Assembly: GCA_023213315.1 (NCBI GenBank)
Contig: JAKCPI010005457.1
Location: forward strand, 27,393 to 91,392
Direction of reading: 5' to 3'
Source of the DNA: Euborellia annulipes
Lineage: Eukaryota; Arthropoda; Insecta; Dermaptera; Anisolabididae
DNA: 64,000 nucleotides
Made by a program: the position numbers and the translations under genes. This document shows positions 11,501 through 22,073 of the stretch, one piece after another. The notes under the pieces are model-generated. The model was not told the origin of the DNA and did not search any database. It worked only from the letters and a program-made list of their open reading frames with translations. Position 1 is the stretch's first letter, and every line of letters begins with the position of its first letter.

Positions 11501-12314
11501 CGAGCATAAGAACAATAAAACTTTAAAGATTTAAATAGATTCATTAGATAGTGTACAATCCCTCGTCTTGTTAATATTCAGACTAGGCAGTTCTCTCTCT
11601 ATCTAAATTCCTCAGAAACATAGACCTACCAGAAAAGTTGAGATTTTAATTGCATGTTGTTCGCACAACTGAAATACACATTTTAAAATAGTTTTCCATT
11701 GTAAAAAACCTATAAAGAAGATCCGCGATCAAATCCTGGGCTTGAGGGATTTTTTCATTAAATAAAAATATTTATTTAGGCAGAAATTTTCATTAATCAA
11801 ATGCGCATATCTAGTAAATGCAGAAAAAAAAGTTTATTTAAACTCTCATGTTTCTGCTTCATTTATATCATAGTTACAACTCTAAAAAGTAATATCTAAA
11901 AAAAGATTATCTCATTATAATTTATAAGAATTACAATTAGGCCTAAATATAATTAGAATCAACAAAAATTCAATTCCATTTAATTATTTTATTTTGAATA
12001 GACTTTTTTTTATCAAACGTCAAGAATGACAGAAAATATTATTTTTTCTATATGTTCTTTAAATAAATAATTAGCAAGTAAACGTTTATTTAATATTCGG
12101 CTATCTATTAGTAAAACATTTTTTGGATACTTAGAAATTAGAATTAAGATTTTATAATAAATAAGAATATAGCTAGTAAAATTATCTAATCCCTATTGTT
12201 TATTTGATTTTTTTAAGCTGATGTTTACAGATGCAAAGCAATCAAGTTGACAAATGTCATTTATTCAATAAAAAATAAATTCTAACCTTGATAAATTGGA
12301 AACTGAGTAACCAT
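8552..12314 (-). CDS. Zinc-finger/AT-hook protein with polyQ, four C2H2 fingers and five AT-hooks; tail frame-shifted
   Basis: Exons on the minus strand are 12314-12287 (MVTQFPIYQ), 11303-11130 and 11056 onward, all joined in phase 1. Exon 2 holds the family C2HC-type motif (GPLYRC ... KH...KCEN, here with C-x-C spacing). Exon 3 encodes IKLD and IKLE sumoylation-like motifs around an acidic run, a polyglutamine tract, four C2H2 fingers (DKC, PTC, ELC, SLC), then five AT-hook cores (KRGRPRK or RRGRPRK). A long Asn/Ser/Glu-rich tail of NTNQ-type repeats follows. The frame closes at 9330, but the same repetitive tail continues at once in the next frame to 8552, so a frameshift near 9345-9355 is likely, real or from assembly. 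AT-hooks bind the minor groove of AT-rich DNA, so a chromatin or transcription role is likely. Confidence 0.8.
11711..11779. repeat. Dispersed 70-base repeat (also at 38521-38590)
   Basis: TATAAAGAAGATCC, then CAAATCCTGGGC, then TGAGGGATTTTTTCATTAAA recurs almost unchanged at 38521-38590. CAAATCCTGGG resembles the end of a pol III B box, so it may be a SINE fragment. It lies in intron 1 of the AT-hook gene. Confidence 0.6.
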
Positions 12315-12851
12315 TTTTGAAAGAATTAACAAGATCCTCTTGTTAAATACTATAATAGTATTATTAAAAGTATTTATTAAACTTATATAAATTAATTTAC
12401 ATTATTTATTTATAAAATGGATGATTAAAATCACTGACTAGTGTGAAATTAGCAACTGATTTTCACGGGGGGGTTTCAGATTGATCTTGATCCGATCATC
12501 AAACCTTGATAGGAAATCAAAAAACAACAAACGGTCTTTTAAGTAAAAATAGATAAGAAAAACAATTTAATGGGCTATTTTTAATAACATTATTTTTATT
12601 TTAATGCATATTTATAATTAATTTGTGATTTTTTTAAAATGCACTGCTGTACCATCTCACATCTCTGACGAGAAATATAAACAAAAAACCTAACCAAATT
12701 TAAATTGATCAATTTAGTTCAATGCCTTTGACATTAGAATAAGTTCTCTATAAAAATAGCTTAATTTGAAATATAAAAATAATAAGTGCTTAAAATATTT
12801 CATTGAACTCAAAAGCAATTGGTTATAAAATTTCTTTAATTTGCTATACTA
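12315..12851. promoter_or_regulatory. Divergent spacer between the AT-hook gene and POMGNT2
   Basis: The two start codons are 537 bases apart and point away from each other. The spacer is AT-rich with a GGGGGGG patch near 12466-12472. I could not identify a specific promoter element, so a shared promoter is inference from geometry alone. Confidence 0.35.
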
Positions 12852-15257
12852 ATGCATTTTAGTTTTTCTATTTTAATTCCTTTCATAATCTATTTTATTT
12901 ATTTATTAAGATTTTATAATAATTTCCAAGCCCAGAAATTAGAATCTTCGCTTGTTGCTCGCGAGATAAACGGACACAAATACTTTTTATTTAGAAATAT
13001 TTGTTATCTAGGTAAAGAACGTCAATTTATTTTTATTTGGGGTAACACCTCCTATATTTCTGGAATAAAAACAAAAAATGAATTGAAAGAAATCAATATT
13101 TCGCCAATTAGAAACCATAATAAGTTCACTTTGAAAATTTCATTTATATCAAATTTAACGTTAATTAAAGATGACTCCTTCGAGATAATTGAAATTCCAA
13201 CAATTTTATTGTGGCGTTTTAAACCAGATAATTTGTTGCACTTGATTCATGATGATTTAATCCCTTTATTTGCTACTTTAAAAGATATTTGTGATTTCAA
13301 CATTGAGGAATGTTCCCTAAAAAGAAATTTGGCATTTCTTGATGGTGCCTCACCAACTCTCTATGATGAATGGTTTTCTCTTTTCTCCAAGGACGTTCCT
13401 ATAAATTTAACAGATAAAAATATCTGTTTCCGAGAAGTGAATGTTGGCCTTAGAGATACGCTTTGGTATCAATACGGTTTCGATCAACCCCAAGGTCCTA
13501 TCAAGCAGTCCAATATTTCTTCAAGTTTGATTAGCGATTTTGTGAATTTTATAAAAAATAAACTTGATTTAAAAAAAAGAATTAAACAAATTAACAAGTC
13601 TCGTTATAAATAGAAAATTTACCAGAAGAATTTTAAATGAAGATGATTTATTAAGTTATATTGAAGAAGTTTTTATTGGAAAAACTCAAATTAAGATTTT
13701 AAGTGAGAATATTTTCAATGGAAGTAGCTTTAAAATGGTTCAAGAAGCAATTTCTTCAGAATTATTGATTGGAATGCATGGAGCTGCGATGGCGATGGCT
13801 CTTTTCCTTCCTAAGAATGCAATTGTCATCGAATTATTTCCTTATGGGATAAATCCTCAATATGTCTCAGCTATTCATGCACTCGGCCAAATTCCTGGCA
13901 TTCACTTTCATTATTTTAGTTGGATCAACACAAATAGGTAGGTTCAGTTCAAAGAATTAATTTTACTTTGGATGTATGGTCAAATTTTGGTAAAGATCAA
14001 TGGAGAAGGGGAGAGGAATGGTACGCGTGACCCTTCAAAAGCTTGCTAACTATTATACCCCTATTTAAAGAAATCAGAATCCAAAAACAATGTGAATATT
14101 GAATTTTGAATGCTATTAAACTATTGTTTAAAATATATCCAGAGAGGAAACCTCGCAAGATCAAACGTTGAGGTAATGCTCGGCTCTAACAATTCAACAA
14201 TGTGTTCCTATAGGAGATCCAAACAGAAGAACTGTCCAAGAGAACAAGAACAAGTTCGGAGGGGGGGGAGGGTGTTTAAGGATATTCTGAGAGTTTGCCA
14301 AGATTTTGGCATTTTGTTATGCTGCGGCAGGAATTTTACACAAATATCACGGAGACAGTCCGAAAGAGGCTACCGTTACCTCCTTCAACATTTTGGCAAT
14401 TACACATTTAAACTTTCATGTATCCGAATAAATCCAATATTCTCATAATATTCTTTTAATTCCCCTTTGAATATTCTGTAGATCATTTTTGGTGAGGGCT
14501 TCTGTCTAATGAACTCCCTTTTGGGAATCTACATGGATTGTTAGAAAGTTTCTGTTAATCATTTTCGGAATTTATGATCAATTGGGATTTTTTTATATGT
14601 TTTAAAATTTGATTCATCCAAATTTGTTCTCCATCTCCGACAGATATATTCCAAATAATCTAATATTCTTTCTTTTAGGAGAAATTCGGTAATAAAAAAA
14701 AAAATGAAATTTAATTTTTTTTTTTTAGATCTGCTACTCTAACACATCCTGAATTCCCTCCATTATTTGGAGGTATTGAACATCTTCCACAAAGAGAACA
14801 AAAATGGATTCAAGAACAAGAACACGTCCCAGCGGTCAAATGTTGTCATGATCCCAATTATCTTTTCCATATGTTTCAAGACACATTTATTGATAAAAGT
14901 CTAAAAACAATTCTACAAAATGCACTAAATACAATACAAAATAATTCCATTCTAGTGAGGGAAGATGATGAAAGTGACACCTTTAACAAATGGTATTTCC
15001 CTGGTCCTGTCATGAATATTTCATGTTCTTTTGAAAACAAACATCTCACTATCAAATGGATTCCTCCAATTAATTCTTTAGAGAAAACCTTTTATAAAAT
15101 TTTTATAATGGATAAAAATAATCAGTGGTCATTTAAAAGTGAATATCCATTTTTAAAAGTTAAAATTTCTTCATTTTCAAGTTCTTTTCAGATTTGGATC
15201 ATGTCAAATTCACAGGCAACTGATAGTTTAGATGAATATAAAGAATGTTTTTTGTAA
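12852..15257 (+). CDS. POMGNT2: POMGNT2-like O-mannose beta-1,4-N-acetylglucosaminyltransferase, frame broken at an A8 run
   Basis: POMGNT2 adds GlcNAc to O-mannose on alpha-dystroglycan in the endoplasmic reticulum. The start MHFSFSILIPFIIYFIYLL is a type II signal anchor. Diagnostic stretches include RFKPDNLLHLIHDDL, LAFLDGASPTLYDEWFSLF, WYQYGFDQPQGP, RRILNEDDL, LLIGMHGA and LPKNAIVIELFPYGINP. Exon 1 runs 12852-13937 and exon 2 14729-15257 (phase 2). Exon 2 holds THPEFP, the C-terminal KCCHDPNYLF region and a fibronectin III-like domain. Reading stops at 13613, but homology continues in the next frame. One base too many in the A8 run at 13571-13578 explains it: removing one makes the two exons sum to 538 codons (family about 580 residues). 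Sequencing error or a recent lesion are both possible. Confidence 0.9.
13938..14728 (+). other. Intron of the POMGNT2-like gene
   Basis: Bounded by AG|GTAGGT and a poly-T tract ending TTTTAG. The 112-codon open frame inside (14110-14448) has no relation to glycosyltransferases and is judged chance. Confidence 0.75.
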
Positions 15258-15466
15258 ATTATTTGTTTTTCGTTGCTGGTGATGAAATTAATCCTAATAA
15301 AGCACAATCAGCCTCCAAGAGTGTTATATCTTTTTCGGCACCAAGAAACTTTGATGATAATTCAAGATCTTTTATTCGTAGGGAGACTTTGGCACCTCGG
15401 ACATATTGTCTAAAAAAAAAACAACAAAATTATATAAATATTGGAAAAAAAGTGTCAAAATGATTA

Positions 15467-15742
15467 GGGAGCGTACAAGTATTACGTAACGCAATTTTTG
15501 AAGATTTTTGACCCCTCTCCCCCCATGTAACGCGCCGTAACATTTTTCTGGACCCTCCCCCCTAGACGTTACGTAACGCTCAAGTGGCCATTTTTATCTA
15601 AAAGTCAGAAGTACCGTAAAGTCGCTAAAATACCAGTTACGTAACGCGTTTTTCAACCCCCCTCTCCCCCTTGTAACGCATGGTAACGTTTTACGAGACC
15701 CCCCTCCCCCCAAATTGCGTTACGTAATACTTGTACGCTCCC
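15467..15742. mobile_element. PIF/Harbinger-ISL2EU-like MITE
   Basis: The ends GGGAGCGTACAAGTATTACG and CGTAATACTTGTACGCTCCC are perfect inverted repeats, continuing into TAACGC and GCGTTA. TTA flanks both sides (15464-15466, 15743-15745). Many GTTACGTAACG-like words lie inside. The GGG...TTACGTAACGC end type is widespread in animal ISL2EU-like elements. Confidence 0.8.
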
Positions 15743-15983
15743 TTAATCGTAAACTGTAGTCTGCAGAGCACAAGGGTAGAATAATAAATTGCTGAAAAAT
15801 CATCTATTTATAAATTAATTCTTAACTAAATATCAGAATAAAATTGTTTTTATTTTATTTAAGATATTTTTCAACATTTTGTCTCGAATTTCAATTGTTT
15901 GAGAGCAAATTTAATTAGAATAAATTTTAGTAAATAATCTTGGAAACGATGTAACACCTGTTTTTTAGTACCATGTTATGAAT

Positions 15984-16276
15984 CTAAAATTTCTGTGTAG
16001 TTTCTTTCAGGTATATATGCTGGAATTGTCGGAAGAATAAAACCAATTCATAGCAGAGACAATTTATTGGTGGTAAAGTAGGCCTTCATCAGAAGCATAT
16101 CAGTCTGAAATTCAAGAAATGCTATGGTTCTGACGAAGGCCTACTTTTGGCCGAAAACGACGGAGGTATCCTCGTCAACCAATAAATTGTCTCTGCTATT
16201 TATTCTTCCGACAATTTCTTTAGATTCCGACGTACACCAGCATATTTACCTTAAAGAAACTACACAGAAATTTTAG
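15984..16276. mobile_element. Inverted-repeat element with a hammerhead-like motif
   Basis: The ends CTAAAATTTCTGTGTAGTTT and AAACTACACAGAAATTTTAG are reverse complements. The inner arms repeat CAGAGACAATTTATTGGT. The right arm holds a complete hammerhead-like motif; the left arm carries a shortened version (CTGATGAAGGCCTAC on the minus strand) lacking the GAAA and GUC parts. No open frame. Confidence 0.75.
16125..16181 (+). ncRNA. Type-I hammerhead ribozyme-like motif
   Basis: In order: helix I strand UGGUU; core CUGACGA; helix II GGCC-UACUUUU-GGCC (one extra A before it); GAAA; a helix III hairpin (CGA, GGA, loop GGUA, UCC, UCG); GUC; helix I return strand AACCA. All three helices can form. 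One extra A beside helix II and one after GAAA depart from the strict consensus. Confidence 0.65.
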
Positions 16277-16799
16277 ATTTAAATTTAAATTTTAGTTTAT
16301 TGAGATGGTAAGCGACAAAGTTATACCTATGGCATGGGCGTTTTTTTTTTTATTTGCTCAATTTTTCCATTGTTTCAACTAATTAATAATCACATACATT
16401 CATTTATTTTTATCTCATATTTCTATACTCTCTAGAATTCTGAGACGTTATTTGCGGTATAACGCCTCAGTTAAATTGAAGGAACTCTCTCATCTACATG
16501 TCTTCGGTTGCTTCCGCGATGTTGTCTATGGAAGATGAAACTACAGCTGCGTATGTAAAAACAAAAGTCGCTTCTTTATCAAAACACGGTCGATAATTGT
16601 GTAAAGGATTTTTTCATATGTGGCAGCTGCATTTTTATTCCTATTAATTCCTTTGAACTTGCCATTCTTAATCAACCCTAACGCGCGTTGAGGCTAGTAC
16701 GAAAATACATTTATTTATATGATTCATTTCATCACCTTTATAAAAATATGGCGAGGAAGGTGGAGGTGGGATACTTTCTCAAGAACAGCGCAGCTCAGA

Positions 16800-17012
16800 A
16801 ACATATACACAATACTGGAACGCCCGTCCAGATAACGCTGCCTGTGTGGCATAGCAAAAACGCCTAAAGCCGCGTTGCCTGAGCGTCGCGTTATAACGCG
16901 CTCTGTGTGTTTGGGTCTTTAACGCGACGCTCAGACAATGCGCGTTCTACGCGGCGTTTGCTATGCCACACAGACAGCGTTATCTGGGCGGGCGATCCAG
17001 TATTGTGTATGT
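16800..17012. repeat. Near-perfect palindrome of about 105 bases per arm
   Basis: The arms begin ACATACACAATACTGG-like sequence and share AGATAACGCTG, TGTGTGGCATAGCAAA and GCGTCGCGTTA with their complements. The interior is rich in CGCG words, unusual here. Related TAACGCGC words continue to about 17230. No coding capacity. Confidence 0.7.
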
Positions 17013-17411
17013 GTCTAATAAGTACATTCGTACTTGCTCGATTAGTTTTTCTATTTCTTCACCCATCTCAGGAAAAGAAATAACGCCAGAACGCGCGTTA
17101 CGTTTGTAAATTTGTGCATTGACGCAGCGTCATAACGCCGTGTGTGTGGCAGGGTTGATACAATCTTGCCTTATACAACCGTACCGCTCCAAAGAGGGAT
17201 TACAGATACGCCAAACGCCGCGTTATAACACTTTCTGTGTGCTGGAGGCTTAAATGTTATATTAAGGCTTCTCGCTCTTCGTTCTGTAACCTAGCAAATA
17301 AATAAACAAAGGAAGACATTTGTTTATATATCTGCGATGTATTCGCACGGTATTATCTTGTAATCTTTAAAAAGTTGACCAATGTATTTTTCATGAAATT
17401 GTCAATAAATA

Positions 17412-18365
17412 ATGGCTTATTACATAAAGAACATGCCGAGATGTTTCAGGTGAGTTAAATTCTATAAAATTTCGTTAATTTCATAATTGGGTGCATCCTT
17501 AAAGAAAATGCTTTGAGGTTATAGATAAAATATTTGCAAATAAAGAGATGATCAAAATACAGTGTATATATGTTTAGAAAAGCTTCCGAGGGTGCTTCGG
17601 TTGGGCGTTGAGATTTTCGCTCTCTTTTTAGACCCATTTTCAAGAATTTCGAGAACTGAACTCACTACACCTACCAACCAATCATTTTTTAAAATTCAAA
17701 AGCATAAACAGGGTAGTAGACAGATTGAAAACCCGAAGTCAACACAAACACCACTACACAAAATCTAGATCTCAAAGGCAAAAGCAATCCCATTCCGATA
17801 GCGTCCAAACCTGGGGATCGACTCCGTACATCTTCTCCACCATTATTTACACTAGAAAAATGACTCCAAAGGGTGGGATGAGCCGAAACGTCGTGCAAAT
17901 CAAACAACCAAAGCGACTTAACTAGAGTAACTTGGCCTTCATATATATATATATATATACCGTTTATATCTTTCTATATATAGATATACATTTTTTTTTT
18001 AATTTTGACATTCAGATTATTTTGAATTAAAAATATAATTAAACATAGAGCTTTGAAATTAATTTTTTATTCAATTTTTTAGCAATGGTTTAGGAAGTAA
18101 AGGAAGTGGCGTCGGGAAGGGTGGCGGAGGCGGAGGTTCAATACGAGAATCCGGAGGAGCTTTTGGCAAAAGAGGAGCTGTACTTGAGGATGAATATTTC
18201 CACAAACAACAAAGGGAGCAGTTAAAAAAATTGCGAAAAGAATTACGGGCGAATTTTAAAACGCAGATAAAATACCACGAAGAACAAATTAAAAAACATA
18301 GAGACAAAATCAAAAAGATCATGTTGCAAATTAAAAAAGATCAGGAGGATTCAGAGGATGATTAA
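17412..18365 (+). CDS. ATP5IF1: ATP synthase inhibitor IF1, mitochondrial
   Basis: IF1 blocks reverse (ATP-hydrolysing) action of mitochondrial F1Fo ATP synthase when the matrix acidifies. Exon 1 (17412-17449) gives a short basic presequence, MAYYIKNMPRCF. It joins in phase 2 to exon 2 (18083-18365), which begins SNGLGSKGSG. Visible family marks are GKGGGGGGSIRE, then SGGAFGKR (the minimal inhibitory region), then a long charged helix with YFHKQQREQLKKLRKEL and KYHEEQIKKH, for dimerisation. The total is 106 residues, the usual IF1 length. The first exon is so short that the assignment rests on splice phase and presequence character, and exon 2 on clear homology. The gene converges on MRPS28. 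Confidence 0.9.
17450..18082 (+). other. Intron of the IF1 gene with a GAAACGTC-containing fragment
   Basis: At 17869-17893 the sequence GGGATGAGCCGAAACGTCGT resembles the 3' half of the hammerhead-like elements. An (AT)n microsatellite follows at 17941-17960. No exon seen. Confidence 0.6.
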
Positions 18366-18576
18366 TAAATTTGGTTAAATTTCAATTTGTCTTAGATTTT
18401 TTTTTTATAGCATTTAGAACATAATGCTAAAATGTTCATTGAGATGTTGGATGTCACGCCTGGATGATTTGACATCGGCTCACTGAGCCATTTCTGTATT
18501 ATACAGTCTATAGTCTTTTAATTAACGTTATACAATTATAAATATCAATTACTATTATTATTCTAATTTAACTTAC
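18366..18576. other. Spacer between convergent IF1 and MRPS28-like genes
   Basis: About 210 AT-rich bases. It should hold the IF1 polyadenylation site and possibly a final MRPS28 exon, but no reading frame there matches the expected C-terminus. Confidence 0.5.
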
Positions 18577-19014
18577 TCCGAATTCTTGGCAGGCCTTGAA
18601 CAGACACAGTGAAACTTCCATCCAAAATCAATATATAAATCATCTCCTACTATATGGAAAATTTTACCAATGACAAGCTTTCCTGATGGATCTCCTAGCT
18701 AGAAATAATAAAAGAATTGAGTTATTATCCAAAACTAATTATAAATAATTCATTTGTTTGTTTTAAATTACATCAATGAATTTAGAGTTTCTGAGTAGAG
18801 ATACAAAAGTTTCATTTTTTCTGCCTTCTTCTTCGAAATGCGTGTAACGTTCGAAGGCTTTGGCAAATCCTGATTCCTTTAAATCTTTTCTTTCTTCAAC
18901 ATTATTATTTTGCTGATTAGAGCTAAAAACTCGGCAAGGAGATAACTTGATCAAATTTTGAATATAATTATTTGGTTTAACAATTCGTTTCACGATTGAC
19001 ATCTTGTTAAACAT
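18577..19014 (-). CDS. MRPS28: Mitochondrial small ribosomal subunit protein S28-like, 3' end not found
   Basis: A component of the mitochondrial small ribosomal subunit. Exon 1 (19014-18772) encodes an Arg/Lys-rich presequence ([15 protein letters not shown]) and [15 protein letters not shown] ... [13 protein letters not shown]. Exon 2 (18698-18577), after a 73-base intron in phase 0, encodes [20 protein letters not shown], then [15 protein letters not shown], the S1-like core of the family. GAGTAA at the exon end can be read either as a GT donor (GA|GTAAGT) or as a stop. The family normally continues with a basic segment ending in LDLEL and RFLG, which I did not find downstream, so the last exon is missing from this annotation. 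A second Met at residue 5 is an alternative start. Confidence 0.85.
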
Positions 19015-20560
19015 TATGCTATTATAAAAATTAAAATAAATTATTATATATATTTAAATAAATTTGTAATTGAAATCACATTATTAATAAAAATTAATTA
19101 AATTAAAATCAAAATCGAGAAAATTTGAAGAGAGCAATGTGATGATAGCAACAAAAGGAAGATTAATTGAGAAATTAGCAACTTTGTAATTAAAAATTCA
19201 TTTTACAAGCTTGCATATAAAATTAAAAAAAATATGTATAATTTAAAAAAAAATAAAAATTCTTAATTATTAGTAAATATAATTTCTTTTAAAAATATAA
19301 AAAACATACTGATTTTTATACCCTGATTTCTATCTATAGTCTTTTTTTATTTAAATCTCTGGAGAAAATAGAAATCACCGTTGAAAACTTCATTGTCGAT
19401 TTATTGACAAATTCATCATTATTTTAATTTAAAATAATAATAATTTATGTGAATATATGGAAATAAATTATTTCCTAAATAAAATTTGGAAATAAATCTC
19501 CAATAATGGATATGCCATATCCCATTTATAAAGGTTAGATCTTTATAAATATTCTTATTATTAATTTTAATAAGAAATTAGATTATGTAAACATTTATCT
19601 TTTTTTCTCATTTTTAATATAATTAGATCATTTATATCGGATAAGAAAAGTTCGTAATCATATAAACACAAAAAATAATTTCCTTTTGTTACATTTTTAT
19701 AAGTGAAAAATTGTTTAAATATAAAAACAAACTCAATGTAATAAAAGTCACCATGAATGAGGTTATAAATTATTGTTCTAACAATTATGTAATTATAAAT
19801 AAAAAACACCCCCTTGTTTTAAGGTTCAAATTGATTCTATTTCTGCTTTTCTAAATTATCTTTATAATGTTTTTAAGATATTCATAAATGCAATTTCTAA
19901 ATAGATCATCAATGAATCTTACCCTTCCGTCAGATGCAAATAATACCTCTACTGTTTTAATTAGAAATCCCATGCATTTGAGTATGTTTAAAAACCTCTA
20001 GGTTCTTTAATCATATGAATTATCATTATAATTCACCTCTTCTTCTTGCATGCTGCTTTAACAGTCTAGAAAGCCATTTCATTGAAACCTTCGGTTAGAG
20101 ATTTTATAAAACTAATGCACCCTTTTCCATTCTTTCTTTTTTTCACAAAATTCAAGTATCTTCCCTATCCACAATTCCCATTCTTCAAAATTTTAATTTC
20201 TGATTACTATTGGGTTAATCTATAACTTTATTTCTAATTATATATTAATTAATACTAAAGCTTTTCCAAAATTATTAACACTCTAATATTATTATTTTTT
20301 TTATTGGTAGTAGTAGGATTTCCCAGGAGTAGAACCCCGTGGGAAAATTTCTTTGCTCTGCAGTTTGGTTCAAAGCCTTGGAGTTTTCGGGTTCTACTCA
20401 GGAAATATTCGCTCAACTCAACCAACCAGAAGATAAATAACAATCCATTAAATAATTGAATAGTCATATATTAAAAAAAAGGGTGACCAGAAATTAAGTT
20501 TTTTATTTTTTTTTTTTGGAAGAATCGAAAATAAAATTATTTTTATGGTTAATATATTTT
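19015..20560. other. Very AT-rich intergenic DNA, nothing recognised
   Basis: No splice-consistent exon, transposon end or repeat family was recognised. A weak tRNA-like patch near 20310-20390 (GGTTCAAAGCC) is too poor to call. Confidence 0.45.
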
Positions 20561-20566
20561 AATTGC

Positions 20567-20604
20567 TGATGTTTCAGGATACAATTGGGTCCCTCTTCAG
20601 GACA
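20567..20604 (-). ncRNA. Degenerate hammerhead-like motif
   Basis: On the minus strand: AAUUGUC, core CUGAAGA, an imperfect hairpin ending UAUCC, an extra U, GAAAC, AUC, then AGCAAUU. AAUUG and CAAUU form helix I. The extra U and mismatched helix II suggest decay. Confidence 0.4.
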
Positions 20605-21197
20605 ATTAAGTGCCATTTGTATTTTTTACCACCTAATTTTCCAGAAGCAGAGTTTCGATAATAAAAAAAATTGAAACTTTTGAAAGAAAAAAGATTTACA
20701 ATTACTAACGAGAATAAAGGAAATTGATTCTAACTACCCAAATTTGTTAAATTGTTTTTTTTTTTGATAAAGCACACTTCTCGTCTACAATCCTCACACT
20801 CCCTGATGATAGAATTTTAACCAGACATGGAATTTATAAATGCTAAATCGAGTTTGCTGATGACTACGCCGCAGTGAATCCAAGACCCAAGCCTAGAAAC
20901 ATTCATCAACCAACTCTGCACTTTAAAAATTCACAGAAAAGCTAATAATTAAAAAAAAAAAACTATTTTGGGCTGAAAATGGATGGAATATATACAGAAG
21001 GATCCATAAGAGTGTTTACACTGTTTGTGATTAAATAATTTCTAAACGAAAAGACATTCAGTCACTAATCGAATGCGTAGTGTAGTGTAAGGGATTTAAT
21101 TAGTCGTGGTTAGCGGAAATCCTCACGTTCACATGGATTAGCGGGCTTTTTACATCGACAGGACTCTCTCTACCCGGATGGTGGGTGGGTCGAAGAG

Positions 21198-21780
21198 GTG
21201 CCGTCGGTCTACTTTTTTGACCTCCCTCTGGGAGTAAAGTGTGTCGACAAAGAGGCTTGTGTTGTCATGCCACAGCCGTCGTTCGGTCTGCAATTCAGCG
21301 CTATGGGCTTTGTATGCTCATTTCGAATACATACCATAACCCTCTCTCATAGTCTTCTTCTTCCTCTTCTTAAGGTGCCGTCTCCCTTCGGAGTTTGGCA
21401 TAGCCTTAAAGCCGGTGCCGACGTCGAGGAGAACCAGAACCCCTCGCGCAGGTTTATCAGCCAGACGCTCCGTTTTTCGCAGATCTTTCCTTCCATTATA
21501 AAATGAAGCATTGAGTATCTCTCGCCACAAAGAACATGCCCAAAATAGTCCAGCTTCCGCCTCTTTACGTTGAACATTAGTTCCGTGTTTTATTCATAGG
21601 TAGCACTTGCTGGTTGCTAACTTTCTCTACACAGTAGATGCGGAGCATTCTTCTGTACCCACATTTCGAATGCGTCTACTATTTTGCGCAGGTCCATGAT
21701 TCCACTCCATAGAAGAATGTCGAGAACACAAAAAGCTCCGAGCCCTCAGTTGAAGGTTGAGATTCTTGTAGTCGAAGAGC
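21198..21780 (-). pseudogene. Decayed non-LTR retrotransposon, 3' part of the RT-type ORF
   Basis: Reading the minus strand, frames contain AFEMWVQKN, then KRRKLDYFGHVLCGERY and EGKICEKR. This matches the conserved C-terminal segment of RTE-like LINE polyproteins (FEMWVYRR ... VKRRKLEYFGHV). Several stops and frame breaks mark it as dead. The upstream RT part is at 23540-23945, separated by a hAT-type insertion. Confidence 0.75.
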
Positions 21781-22073
21781 TGGCGACAAAAATGGTCGAG
21801 TTTTGATGGTTGTCATGGTAACAAGATATAAACAGTGTTTCCTTTCATATGAATTATAAATTTTATCCCTCTATATCTCTCGAACCGTTCATTTTAGCGT
21901 GATTATGTACTAGATCATTTTTGTTTGTAATTTAATTTCGATTATTTTTGTATAGATGAATTTTTGCGGAAAGCTGCATAGTTTTCGAGATATTTGCGAA
22001 AAACCATCTTCCCGCAACTTTACTGGCTTATTCCCGCCATAAGACCCCAGTAGTGGAACTGCTGACTCTAGAG

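Noticed and set aside
14110..14448. A 112-codon frame in the POMGNT2-like intron
   Set aside because: Lies between well-supported splice sites and has low-complexity, non-homologous content.
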